Assembly (NCBI GenBank): GCA_003221375.1
Contig: QHRI01000201.1
Location: 1 to 7,521, forward strand
Direction of reading: 5' to 3'
Length of the DNA: 7,521 nt
Origin: Verrucomicrobiota bacterium
Lineage (GTDB): Bacteria > Verrucomicrobiota > Verrucomicrobiia > Chthoniobacterales > UBA10450
The translations under genes and the position numbers were made by a program. Shown piece by piece: positions 1 to 6,379 of the stretch (position 1 is the first letter of the stretch; the number at the start of each line of letters is the position of its first letter). The notes under the pieces are model-generated. The model made no database searches. It saw nothing but the letters and a program-made list of their open reading frames with translations, and was not told where the DNA came from.

Positions 1-1044
1 AACGATCTTAACGCTCTTGGAATGATTGCCAACGTGGTGCGCGAACGAAAGAACGGCAATTACGCGACTTATATCCACAACCGTTACATCAACTACTCGA
101 ACGTTTGTATCTTATCCTGCCAGTTCTGCGCGTTTGCCGCCAAAAAACGCGATGCGCACGCGTTTGAATATGCGATCGACGAAATTACGCAGGTCGTAGG
201 AGACGCGCTTCCCCTCGGAGTTACGGAGGTGCACATGGTAGGTGGACTGCACCCTACGCTTAAGAAGGAATGGTACCTGGAACTTTTGCAAAGATTGCGT
301 GCTCTCGATCCAAAACTTCACATCAAGGCTTTTACTGCGATCGAAGTCCGCCATTTGGCTCAGCGAATTTTTCGGATGCCGATCCGCGATACACTGGAAA
401 ATCTGCGCGCGGTTGGGTTGGGCTCCATCACCGGCGGTGGCGCGGAGATTTTCGATGCTGCTGTTCGCGATAAGATATGCCGCGGCAAAGAAACTGCCGC
501 CGAATGGCTCGACGTCCATCGAACCTGGCATTCAATGGGCGGCCGCAGCACTTGCACCATGCTCTACGGGCACATCGAGACGCTTCCCGAGCGGGTGGAC
601 CACCTTCGTCAACTCCGTGAACTACAAGATGAGACGAGCGGATTTACCGGTTTCGTTCCTTTTGCGTTCGAACCGTCTCAAGCCCCCGGAATCCTTGCCG
701 ACATCAAACGTGCTTCTGCATTCGAGCAGCTTCGCAATCTCGCTGTGAGCCGCATTTATTTGGATAATATCGATCACCTGACCGCCTACTGGGTTAGTCT
801 TGGACTGCCACTTGCACAGGTGGCACTCAGCTATGGCGTGGACGATCTGCACGGCACGATTTTGGAAGAAAAAATCTTCCACATGGCGGGGGCAACCACT
901 CCGCAGCAGCAGACCGTGGCTGCTCTCGAACACGCCATTCGCGAAGCGGGCCGCGAGCCGGTACAGCGCGACAGTCATTATCGGCACGTATCTCCGCATC
1001 AGGTAACTGAGCCACGCGCGCCCGCGGAATTGGCTTGCGCGTAA
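1..1044 (+). CDS. mqnE: Aminofutalosine synthase MqnE, 5'-truncated by window edge
   Basis: Radical SAM enzyme of the futalosine menaquinone pathway. The family joins 3-[(1-carboxyvinyl)oxy]benzoate to the SAM-derived adenosyl radical to give aminofutalosine, in the cytoplasm. The [4Fe-4S] motif CILSCQFC (C-x3-C-x2-C) lies at 106-129. MqnE-type segments follow in order: GLHP, LHIKAFTAIE, GGGAEIF, RDKICRGK, TMLYGHIET, RVDHLRQLRELQDET, FEPSQ, LDNIDHLTAYW and EEKIFHMAGA. HIKAFTA and MLYGHIET favour MqnE over its paralogue MqnC. The frame is open from base 1 (NDLNALG precedes the ATG at 22), and this upstream stretch also looks like MqnE, so ATG 22 is internal and probably a few tens of N-terminal residues lie outside the window. 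GGGAEIF is preceded by Thr where I recall Pro as usual. The protein ends with an unconserved tail of about 20 residues. It is followed by mqnA, a gene of the same pathway. Confidence 0.93.
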   Translation, partial: NDLNALGMIANVVRERKNGNYATYIHNRYINYSNVCILSCQFCAFAAKKRDAHAFEYAIDEITQVVGDALPLGVTEVHMVGGLHPTLKKEWYLELLQRLRALDPKLHIKAFTAIEVRHLAQRIFRMPIRDTLENLRAVGLGSITGGGAEIFDAAVRDKICRGKETAAEWLDVHRTWHSMGGRSTCTMLYGHIETLPERVDHLRQLRELQDETSGFTGFVPFAFEPSQAPGILADIKRASAFEQLRNLAVSRIYLDNIDHLTAYWVSLGLPLAQVALSYGVDDLHGTILEEKIFHMAGATTPQQQTVAALEHAIREAGREPVQRDSHYRHVSPHQVTEPRAPAELACA

Positions 1045-1048
1045 CCGT

Positions 1049-1130
1049 GGTGAGAAGTGAGAGGTGAGAAGGCGCAACCGAAAACCATTGTTCCTTGCCC
1101 ACTTCTCACCTCCTCAGTAATCACCTCACG
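1049..1130. repeat. Repeat-rich mqnE-mqnA spacer: 7-nt tandem repeat with complementary downstream arm
   Basis: Three tandem 7-mers, TGAGAAG, TGAGAGG and TGAGAAG, occupy 1051-1071. Complementary sequence lies downstream, so two mutually exclusive 11-bp perfect stems are possible: 1049-1059 with 1100-1110, and 1061-1071 with 1102-1112. A third, shorter complement (TCACCTC) is at 1121-1127. No T-run follows either stem, so this does not look like an ordinary intrinsic terminator. It sits between two genes of one pathway and could be a leader or processing structure, or a dispersed intergenic repeat of this genome. The pairing is read directly from the sequence; any function is inference. Confidence 0.6.
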
Positions 1131-1841
1131 GTGAAGTCTCTCCGCATCGGTTGCGTAAAGTATCTCAACGCCCGCCCACTCATCCACGGGTGGGGAGGGG
1201 ACGTGGACTTTGATCACCCATCGGCGCTTTGTAATAAACTTGCGGCCGGCAATCTCGATGTGGCGCTGGTTTCCAGTTTCGAATTTTTGCGCAATCCCAT
1301 CTATAGGATCGTTGATGACGTTTCCATTTCCTCAGACGGACCAGTATACAGCGTTGTTGTTGCGCGCCGCGGCGAGGTTGCAGAAATCGAAGAGATCGAA
1401 CTCGATCCCGCATCAGAAACTTCCGCAAATCTGCTGCGCTGTTTAATCGAGGAGTGCGGATTGAATCCCCACTTGGTCCAGCACAGCACAGCCCGACGGG
1501 CTAGCGTGGCGGAATTGAAACTCGTCGGACTTCCGTTTGTTTACGCTCTCTGGCTTATCCGCCCCGAAGTCGCTGATCCAGAACAAATCGCGAATCGACT
1601 GCGCGCTTTGCGCGATGAAAACCTGACCCATCTCGACGACGTGATCGAAGACATCGTAGCCGGAGGCGGTGACCCTGGCTGGCGACGGCAATTCAATCGC
1701 GAATTCCTCTCGCGTTATTATCGTCAACATCTTCGATTCACGTTTGGCGAAAAAGAAAAAGAAGGCCTGCTAGTTTTCGCAGATTTGTGTGAAAGACGCA
1801 GTCTACTTCCGAAGCGGGATCTAACGTTCCGTGTTGTTTAA
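1131..1841 (+). CDS. mqnA: Chorismate dehydratase MqnA
   Basis: First enzyme of the futalosine pathway: it dehydrates chorismate to 3-[(1-carboxyvinyl)oxy]benzoate, the substrate of MqnE. The fold is that of periplasmic-binding-type proteins, but the enzyme is cytoplasmic. Family signatures are the N-terminal RIGCVKYLNARPL (the YLN Asn lies in the active-site region), HPSALCNKLAAGNLDVALVSS, the strongly conserved SISSDGPV, the DPASETSANLL phosphate-type loop and GLPFVYALW. I prefer the GTG at 1131 because it gives the typical N-terminus K-S-L-R-I-G. A TTG at 1095 would add 12 residues translated from the intergenic repeat, which is unlikely. Neither start has a clear ribosome binding site. 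The length, 236 residues, is slightly below the usual size for the family. The stop codon overlaps the stop of the convergent gene. Confidence 0.92.
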   Translation: MKSLRIGCVKYLNARPLIHGWGGDVDFDHPSALCNKLAAGNLDVALVSSFEFLRNPIYRIVDDVSISSDGPVYSVVVARRGEVAEIEEIELDPASETSANLLRCLIEECGLNPHLVQHSTARRASVAELKLVGLPFVYALWLIRPEVADPEQIANRLRALRDENLTHLDDVIEDIVAGGGDPGWRRQFNREFLSRYYRQHLRFTFGEKEKEGLLVFADLCERRSLLPKRDLTFRVV

Positions 1842-2368
1842 CGGACGATTCCGTTCGCTGAAGAACTATCCTTTGCCTGACCCAGACCAAGATCGAGGTC
1901 ATAGAGCTTCCAGCCCCAGCCTGTGAAACGGAACCGGAGCTTAATTCCCTCTCGATCGACCGCAAATGTGCGCGGACCCGTAAAGAATGCGTGTTTTATT
2001 TTCGACCACTCTTCAGCTTTGCCGGTAGGGAAATGGAACTGCTGCGGATGTCGAAGATTCTTCAGGACTTCCGGATTCGATATCAGCGCCGCGATGCCTT
2101 CTGGAGTAACGTAAGCATCAACGATCGCGTCAATCAGTGTCGGGCCAAGATTGCCCCACCATTTGTCGCTCGTTGTTCTCTGGGCGAACCGAGCGACAAG
2201 CTGTTTCTTCAGCGATGCTCGAATAGCGGGAAAATCCATGCGCGCACTCAGCGCCGCACTGTTGCCAGACCGAAGCGCTGCCGTGAATCGCCAGAATGAA
2301 AAGTACGGCGAGGCTCCGTACACCAACAGAAGAAAAATGCAGAGCAGTGCTAGCCAGCGGAATCTCAT
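1838..2368 (-). CDS. DUF2939-type membrane-anchored protein, function unknown
   Basis: A 176-residue protein. Residues 5-20 (WLALLCIFLLLVYGAS) form an N-terminal hydrophobic segment that is either a signal anchor or an uncleaved signal, so the rest is probably periplasmic. The sequence then follows the pattern I associate with DUF2939: SPYFSFWRFTAALRSGNSA, MDFPAIRASLKKQL, then a 'DAIVDAYVTPEGIAALI' segment, and a C-terminal beta-rich part ending in the FTGWGWKLYDLDL strand. The biochemical role of this family is not known to me. The ATG at 2368 directly precedes the hydrophobic segment, which supports it; no close Shine-Dalgarno is seen. The gene is convergent with mqnA (4-nt overlap, TTAA shared by both stops) and divergent from recJ, so it probably has its own promoter in 2369-2447. 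Confidence 0.8.
   Translation of the reverse strand: MRFRWLALLCIFLLLVYGASPYFSFWRFTAALRSGNSAALSARMDFPAIRASLKKQLVARFAQRTTSDKWWGNLGPTLIDAIVDAYVTPEGIAALISNPEVLKNLRHPQQFHFPTGKAEEWSKIKHAFFTGPRTFAVDREGIKLRFRFTGWGWKLYDLDLGLGQAKDSSSANGIVR
1840..1855. terminator. Small hairpin at the convergent gene ends (weak terminator candidate)
   Basis: Perfect 6-bp inverted repeat AACGGA / TCCGTT with a CGAT loop, starting inside the mqnA stop codon. A competing pairing (CCGT/ACGG) with sequence just upstream is possible. There is no T-run on either strand, so it is at best a weak, bidirectional transcription stop. It lies within the 3' coding end of the opposing gene. Confidence 0.25.
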
Positions 2369-2447
2369 TGATCACGATTATTTGTAGCGAGATTAATATC
2401 TATCTAACTCCTGAGGCATCGATAAGGCGAGGCTACGCTGCTGCATC
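2369..2447. promoter_or_regulatory. Divergent spacer between DUF2939 gene and recJ, likely bidirectional promoter region
   Basis: This 79-nt gap is the only place where promoters for both the minus-strand DUF2939 gene and the plus-strand recJ-recG-htrA group would be expected. It contains an AT-rich core (about 2376-2407, including GATTAATATCTATCTAA), suitable for a -10 element on either strand. I cannot assign a convincing -35/-10 pair with 16-18 nt spacing. The palindrome TGATCA touches the DUF2939 start codon. The call rests on gene orientation and composition. Confidence 0.35.
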
Positions 2448-4286
2448 TTGTCAGAAATTTTTCCGCGAATAAACTGTTCAGTGCAACACCGCGTAGAAGG
2501 TGAGCCCACGAGCGTTCAGACTCCGAGAGGCCGGGGAGACAAGGTCGTCGAGGCCGAGCCGCCAAAGGCTTCTACTCGGCAACACCGATGGATTCTAGCG
2601 CCTCCTGAGGAACTGAATGGCAGCGCTATTTCATGGGGCGAAATTTGCGGGTCGGAGTGTATCGCACGATTGCTTTTGCGAAAAGGATTTCGCTGCGCCG
2701 AAGAGGTGGACGCATTTCTGCGGCCGCGCCTGGGTTCGCTCAGCGATCCGTTTTTACTGCCGCAAATGCGCGAGGCTGTTTCTCGCATTCTCGACGCCTT
2801 ACAACGACGGGAACGCATCGTGCTGTTCGGCGATTACGATGTGGATGGCGTGACGTCGCTGGCATTGCTTGCAGAAATGTTGCGCGCATATGGCAGCGCT
2901 CCGGAGTTGTTCTTGCCGTTGCGCATGGAGGAAGGCTACGGCTTGAGCCCGGAAAGCATCGAGCGTTGTCTCGGACAATATCGACCCCAACTGCTGATCG
3001 CCGTCGATTGCGGGACCTCGTCATCGAAAGAAATTGCCGACCTTAGGAAACGCGGTGTGGACGTGATCGTTTTCGATCATCATGAGCCCAAGTCGGCGTT
3101 ACCCTACTGCATCGCGATCGTAAATCCGAAAACGACGGAGTCCGGATTCGAATATCTCTGCAGCGTGGGAATTGTCTTCAAACTTTGCCACGCGTTGCTA
3201 AAAACACGGCCACTGCCTGAGTTCGACTTGAAATCCAAGCTCGACCTTGTGGCACTCGGCACCGTGGCGGACATCGTGCCGCTTCGCGCGGAAAACCGCA
3301 TTTTGGTGCAGCGCGGCGCGATCGAGATTGCGCATACCTCGCGGGTCGGCCTGAGGAAGCTGATACAGGTTGCCGGCGTACGGCCGCCGATTTTGCCTGA
3401 GGATATTGGTTATCGGCTTGGTCCGCGATTGAACGCCGCAGGGCGTTTGAGCACAGCGGAGAAATCGTTACGCCTGTTGCTCACTGACGATGACAGCGAA
3501 GCAACAATGCTCGCGGCAGAACTCGACCGGCAAAATCGCGAGCGTCAGGAAGTGGAAAAGCAGATTTTCGAGTTGGCGACAGGGAAGTTAAAAGAGCGGT
3601 TTGATGCGACATACGACGCAGCAATCGTCGTTGGAGCTCACGATTGGCATCAGGGAGTGCTGGGCATTGTGGCGTCGCGGATCGCTCGTAGATATCACCG
3701 ACCAACCATCGTGATTGGTTTTGACGAGAATGGAATGGGCAAAGGGAGCGGACGAAGCATCGAGGGATTGAATCTCGTCGAAGCCTTAAGCCGTTGCGCG
3801 GAGAGACTCGACAAATTTGGCGGACATGAAATGGCCGCGGGTCTTGCCTTACACGAGGAAAATTTCGACTTGTTTGCCGACGCATTTCGCAAAGCTGCAC
3901 GGGAGGTCCTTTCCGAAGAAGCTCTTCAACCTTGCGTGCGACTGGACCATGAACTGGCGTTCACGGAGATCGATATGGATTTTCTACGCTGGCACGAAAT
4001 GTTGCAGCCATTTGGGAACGGAAATACCCAGCCGCTTTTTCTGGCGCGCGAGGTTGAACCGGTCGCGCTCCCCAGAGTAGTCAACGAAAAGCATCTCATC
4101 TTTCGTCTGCGTCAGGGCAATCGCCATCGACGCGCAGTTTTTTTTGACGGTGTAGCGAATCCGCTGCCGCCAACGCCGTGGGACATCGCATTTCGGATTC
4201 GCGCAGACGAGTATCAGGGCGAAACCCTGATTGGCATGCAGATTGAAGCGGTACGACAAGCGGAACGCCACGCTTGTGAACGCTGA
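2448..4286 (+). CDS. recJ: Single-stranded-DNA-specific exonuclease RecJ
   Basis: Cytoplasmic 5'-3' single-strand exonuclease of the DHH superfamily, used in RecF-pathway recombination, mismatch repair and fork processing. All expected metal-binding motifs are present: FGDYDVDG (residues 127-134), the Asp of LLIAVDCGT (D187), DHH (210-212) and GTVADIVPL (D275). GPRLNAAGRL follows, then the DHHA1 domain with LDKFGGHEMAAGL (GGH at 458-460), and a C-terminal OB-like part with HEMLQPFGNGNTQPLFL. The 612-residue length compares with about 580 in E. coli. RecJ-like sequence begins only near residue 46 (HRWILAP), so the first 45 residues are an unconserved extension. Possible starts are TTG 2448 and GTG 2481; no later ATG, GTG or TTG lies before the conserved part. 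Neither has a good ribosome binding site. The stop lies 3 nt before the GTG of recG, so the two are probably co-transcribed. Confidence 0.93.
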   Translation: MSEIFPRINCSVQHRVEGEPTSVQTPRGRGDKVVEAEPPKASTRQHRWILAPPEELNGSAISWGEICGSECIARLLLRKGFRCAEEVDAFLRPRLGSLSDPFLLPQMREAVSRILDALQRRERIVLFGDYDVDGVTSLALLAEMLRAYGSAPELFLPLRMEEGYGLSPESIERCLGQYRPQLLIAVDCGTSSSKEIADLRKRGVDVIVFDHHEPKSALPYCIAIVNPKTTESGFEYLCSVGIVFKLCHALLKTRPLPEFDLKSKLDLVALGTVADIVPLRAENRILVQRGAIEIAHTSRVGLRKLIQVAGVRPPILPEDIGYRLGPRLNAAGRLSTAEKSLRLLLTDDDSEATMLAAELDRQNRERQEVEKQIFELATGKLKERFDATYDAAIVVGAHDWHQGVLGIVASRIARRYHRPTIVIGFDENGMGKGSGRSIEGLNLVEALSRCAERLDKFGGHEMAAGLALHEENFDLFADAFRKAAREVLSEEALQPCVRLDHELAFTEIDMDFLRWHEMLQPFGNGNTQPLFLAREVEPVALPRVVNEKHLIFRLRQGNRHRRAVFFDGVANPLPPTPWDIAFRIRADEYQGETLIGMQIEAVRQAERHACER

Positions 4287-4289
4287 TCT

Positions 4290-5381
4290 GTGAACAGCGC
4301 AAAGTCACATAACCGATCAGAGATCGATCACGGATCATCAATGTCCCCAAACGCATTGTCCAAGCAGGTTCCAGTTTCGCAACCACTCGACGACCTCAAT
4401 TGGATTCCACGACCACGTTTGCTCGCGTTGCGACGTCTCGGAATCGAAACGGTGGAAGATTTGCTTACGCATTTTCCGCGGCGCCATGAGGACCGGACGG
4501 AATTCCCAAAGTTTCCCCGTGAAGAGAGCGATGTTCCGATCTGTCTTTGCGGGGAGGTGACCAAAACGTCGCTTCGGCGTTTTGGCGGTTGGAAGAAAAT
4601 TTTCGAGGCCACATTGCAAGAATCGAACCCAAACGCGCTGAGCGAGCCGCTGGTGTGCCGATGGTTCAATTTGCATTACGTGCAAAAAATGATCGCCACC
4701 GGTCAACGCATGGTCGTCTTTGGCAAGCCGCGGCTACGCGGAAAGCGAATTTGCATGGACCATCCGGAGTTCGAAGTCATTGAGAATGACGAGGAGATCT
4801 CAATCCATTTTCGCAGAATCACGCCGATTTACCCAGCGACCGAAGGTCTTTCGCAGCGCGTCTTGCGGAGCATGATTTACCGGCTGCTGAACGAGCTTCC
4901 TTCCAGTGACGCTGGGTTGGAGACATTGGCGCCGCGCAATCTTGTTCAAGGTGAGAAACGCGATGCGATTCGCGCAATTCATTTCCCGGATAGCTGGGAA
5001 ACGCGGGATGCGGCGCGCGAACATTTGGTTCTTACTGAGTTTTTCACGATGCAAATGGTCATAGCGTCGCGACGCGCCGATGCCTCAACCCGACGTGGCG
5101 AGAAACATTGTGGGGCCGGCTCGCTGCTGGATAGGTTCCTGAAGTCGTTACCATTTGAGCTAACTAGTGCGCAATCTAAGGTGATCGGCGAGATTCGACA
5201 TGATCTGTCGGCAAACCATCCGATGAATCGTTTGCTACAGGGCGACGTAGGCTCGGGAAAGACCGTTGTCGCTATCGCTGCAATGCTGCTCGCCATCGAG
5301 GGCGGCTATCAGGCTGCGTTCATGGCGCCTACACAAATTCTGGCGGAGCAGAGGAAAGCGGACCATTGCCGCTTTTTGTGA
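4290..5381 (+). CDS. recG: RecG N-terminal fragment: wedge domain and Walker A part of helicase domain 1
   Basis: 363 codons ending at a premature TGA. From about residue 34 it shows the RecG wedge region (LNWIPRPRLLALRRLGIETVEDLLTHFPRRHEDRT), then the OB-fold DNA-binding part and the linker (RRITPIYPATEGLSQRVLRSMI; LVLTEFFTMQMVIASRR). Helicase domain 1 follows, with LTSAQSKVIGEI (Q-like motif), Walker A GDVGSGKT (318-325, K324) and motif Ia APTQILAEQ. The last nine residues (RKADHCRFL) are out-of-frame sequence after the lesion. The start is uncertain: GTG 4290 is 3 nt after recJ, but the first 17 residues read through a GATC-rich stretch that looks non-coding, so ATG 4341 is at least as likely. 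The fragment alone lacks the DEQH box and helicase domain 2 and could not be an active helicase. Confidence 0.8.
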   Translation: MNSAKSHNRSEIDHGSSMSPNALSKQVPVSQPLDDLNWIPRPRLLALRRLGIETVEDLLTHFPRRHEDRTEFPKFPREESDVPICLCGEVTKTSLRRFGGWKKIFEATLQESNPNALSEPLVCRWFNLHYVQKMIATGQRMVVFGKPRLRGKRICMDHPEFEVIENDEEISIHFRRITPIYPATEGLSQRVLRSMIYRLLNELPSSDAGLETLAPRNLVQGEKRDAIRAIHFPDSWETRDAAREHLVLTEFFTMQMVIASRRADASTRRGEKHCGAGSLLDRFLKSLPFELTSAQSKVIGEIRHDLSANHPMNRLLQGDVGSGKTVVAIAAMLLAIEGGYQAAFMAPTQILAEQRKADHCRFL

Positions 5382-6379
5382 GTCAAGAAACCTTGTCGGC
5401 CCGCGAAGAACCACAAATCATCGTTGGAACTCACGCGCTGCTTTACGACAAAGTCGCATTCGCAAACCTCGGGCTCGTAGTGATTGACGAGCAGCATAAG
5501 TTCGGTGTTGCACAGCGTGCCCAATTGAGCGCGCGCGAGCCGGCACCTGACGTGCTGGTGATGACTGCTACTCCGATCCCGCGCACCTTGACGATGACTA
5601 TTTACGGCGATCTCGATCTATCGACCATCGATGAGATGCCGCGGAACCGAAGAAAAATCATTACCGCCGTGCGCGATGAGTCGAAGCTCGGCGAAGTGCT
5701 TGCCTTTTTGCGAACACAGTTGGAAGCGGGCCACCAGCTGTATGTGATTTATCCGTTGATCGATGAAAGTGAAAAGCTCGATGCAAAAGCTGCCGCGGCG
5801 GAGTATGAACTGTGGCGAGAACGTTTGCGTCCGTTTCGCTGCGAGCTTCTCCACGGCCGAATTCCTCCGTTGGAGAAGCAGGAGATCATGGACCGCTTTC
5901 GCGGCGGTGAGACAAGCGCGCTAATCAGCACGACCGTGCTCGAGGTCGGCGTGGATGTTTCCAACGCAACCGTGATGCTTATTGAAAACGCAGAGCGTTT
6001 TGGGCTTGCGCAACTGCACCAGCTTCGCGGACGAATCGGGCGAGGGGAGCACAAGTCCTATTGCATCCTACTCACGCCAGCCCAAGTGAAAGAGGCTTCG
6101 GCAAAGCTGGCCGTTTTAGCAAGAACCACTGACGGCTTCGAAGTCGCCGAAGCAGACTGGGAATTGCGCGGCCCAGGCGATCTACTGGGCACGGCCCAGA
6201 GCGGCCTGCCTGCGCTCAAAATCGGCAATCTAAGGGCAGACGCGAATTTGATGCGACGCGCTCGCGCAGCCGCCGTATCGACTTTGGAAAGGGACCCGCT
6301 TTTGGAATTGCCTGAGAATCAACGTTTCCGGCGTTTAATTGTCGAACAAGAGGGACGAACTTTTTCTAACGTTAGTTAA
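5366..6379 (+). CDS. recG: RecG C-terminal fragment: DEQH box, helicase domain 2 and C-terminal region
   Basis: 337 codons from a TTG, but RecG-like reading in this frame extends upstream to about 5351 (EESGPLPLF), so the TTG is merely the first possible start after the break. The motifs are IIVGTHALL (Ib), VVIDEQHKFG (motif II, DEQH, 5486 onward), MTATPIPRTL (III), LLHGRIPPLEKQEIMDRF, STTVLEVGVDV (V), QLHQLRGRIGRG (VI) and the RecG-specific ELRGPGDLLGTAQSGLP. The C-terminus FRRLIVEQEG looks normal. A weak purine run (AGGAAA, 5352-5357) lies about 8 nt before the TTG and could permit restart, but I regard it as chance. Without the Walker A lysine this fragment cannot hydrolyse ATP. The TAA overlaps the ATG of the following protease gene. 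Confidence 0.8.
   Translation: MPLFVSQETLSAREEPQIIVGTHALLYDKVAFANLGLVVIDEQHKFGVAQRAQLSAREPAPDVLVMTATPIPRTLTMTIYGDLDLSTIDEMPRNRRKIITAVRDESKLGEVLAFLRTQLEAGHQLYVIYPLIDESEKLDAKAAAAEYELWRERLRPFRCELLHGRIPPLEKQEIMDRFRGGETSALISTTVLEVGVDVSNATVMLIENAERFGLAQLHQLRGRIGRGEHKSYCILLTPAQVKEASAKLAVLARTTDGFEVAEADWELRGPGDLLGTAQSGLPALKIGNLRADANLMRRARAAAVSTLERDPLLELPENQRFRRLIVEQEGRTFSNVS

Larger units (their letters stand above)
4290..6379 (+). pseudogene. recG: recG, ATP-dependent DNA helicase gene split by an internal deletion/frameshift
   Basis: Together the two fragments give an almost complete RecG, the helicase that regresses stalled forks and moves Holliday junctions. The N-terminal half is in frame to about 5351 (LAEQ); the C-terminal half continues one frame earlier from about 5351 (EESGPLPLF). 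Between AEQ and VGTHA only 71 nt remain, whereas E. coli RecG, as I recall it, has 43 residues (129 nt) there. The shortfall is about 58 nt, and 58 mod 3 = 1 is exactly the frame change observed. The missing part holds the 'FRxxLxPLGIxVxxLTG' segment with the TxGx motif between helicase motifs Ia and Ib. A single inserted or deleted base would therefore not restore a normal protein. No other lesion is seen, so this is either a recent deletion or an assembly fault. Confidence refers to gene identity and split state, not to biological inactivation. Confidence 0.85.

Noticed and set aside
22..24. ATG 22 as the true start of mqnE
   Set aside because: The frame is open to base 1 and the upstream residues NDLNALG fit the MqnE family, so this ATG is internal and the gene begins outside the window.
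112..1102. Long minus-strand open frames across mqnE (112-531, 622-1077, 827-1102)
   Set aside because: They lie opposite a clear, conserved enzyme, their translations resemble no family I know, and GC-rich coding DNA commonly leaves such frames open.
1923..2299. Plus-strand frames over the DUF2939 gene (1923-2114, 1991-2299)
   Set aside because: The minus strand has a longer frame with a hydrophobic N-terminus and recognisable family pattern; these are shadows of it.
3481..3900. Minus-strand 139-residue frame inside recJ
   Set aside because: It is arginine- and proline-rich shadow sequence opposite the conserved DHHA1 region of RecJ, with no family resemblance.
5366..6379. The C-terminal RecG fragment as an independent helicase gene
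   Set aside because: It lacks the Walker A motif, its TTG start is arbitrary because similarity continues upstream of it, and its partner fragment lies directly before it.
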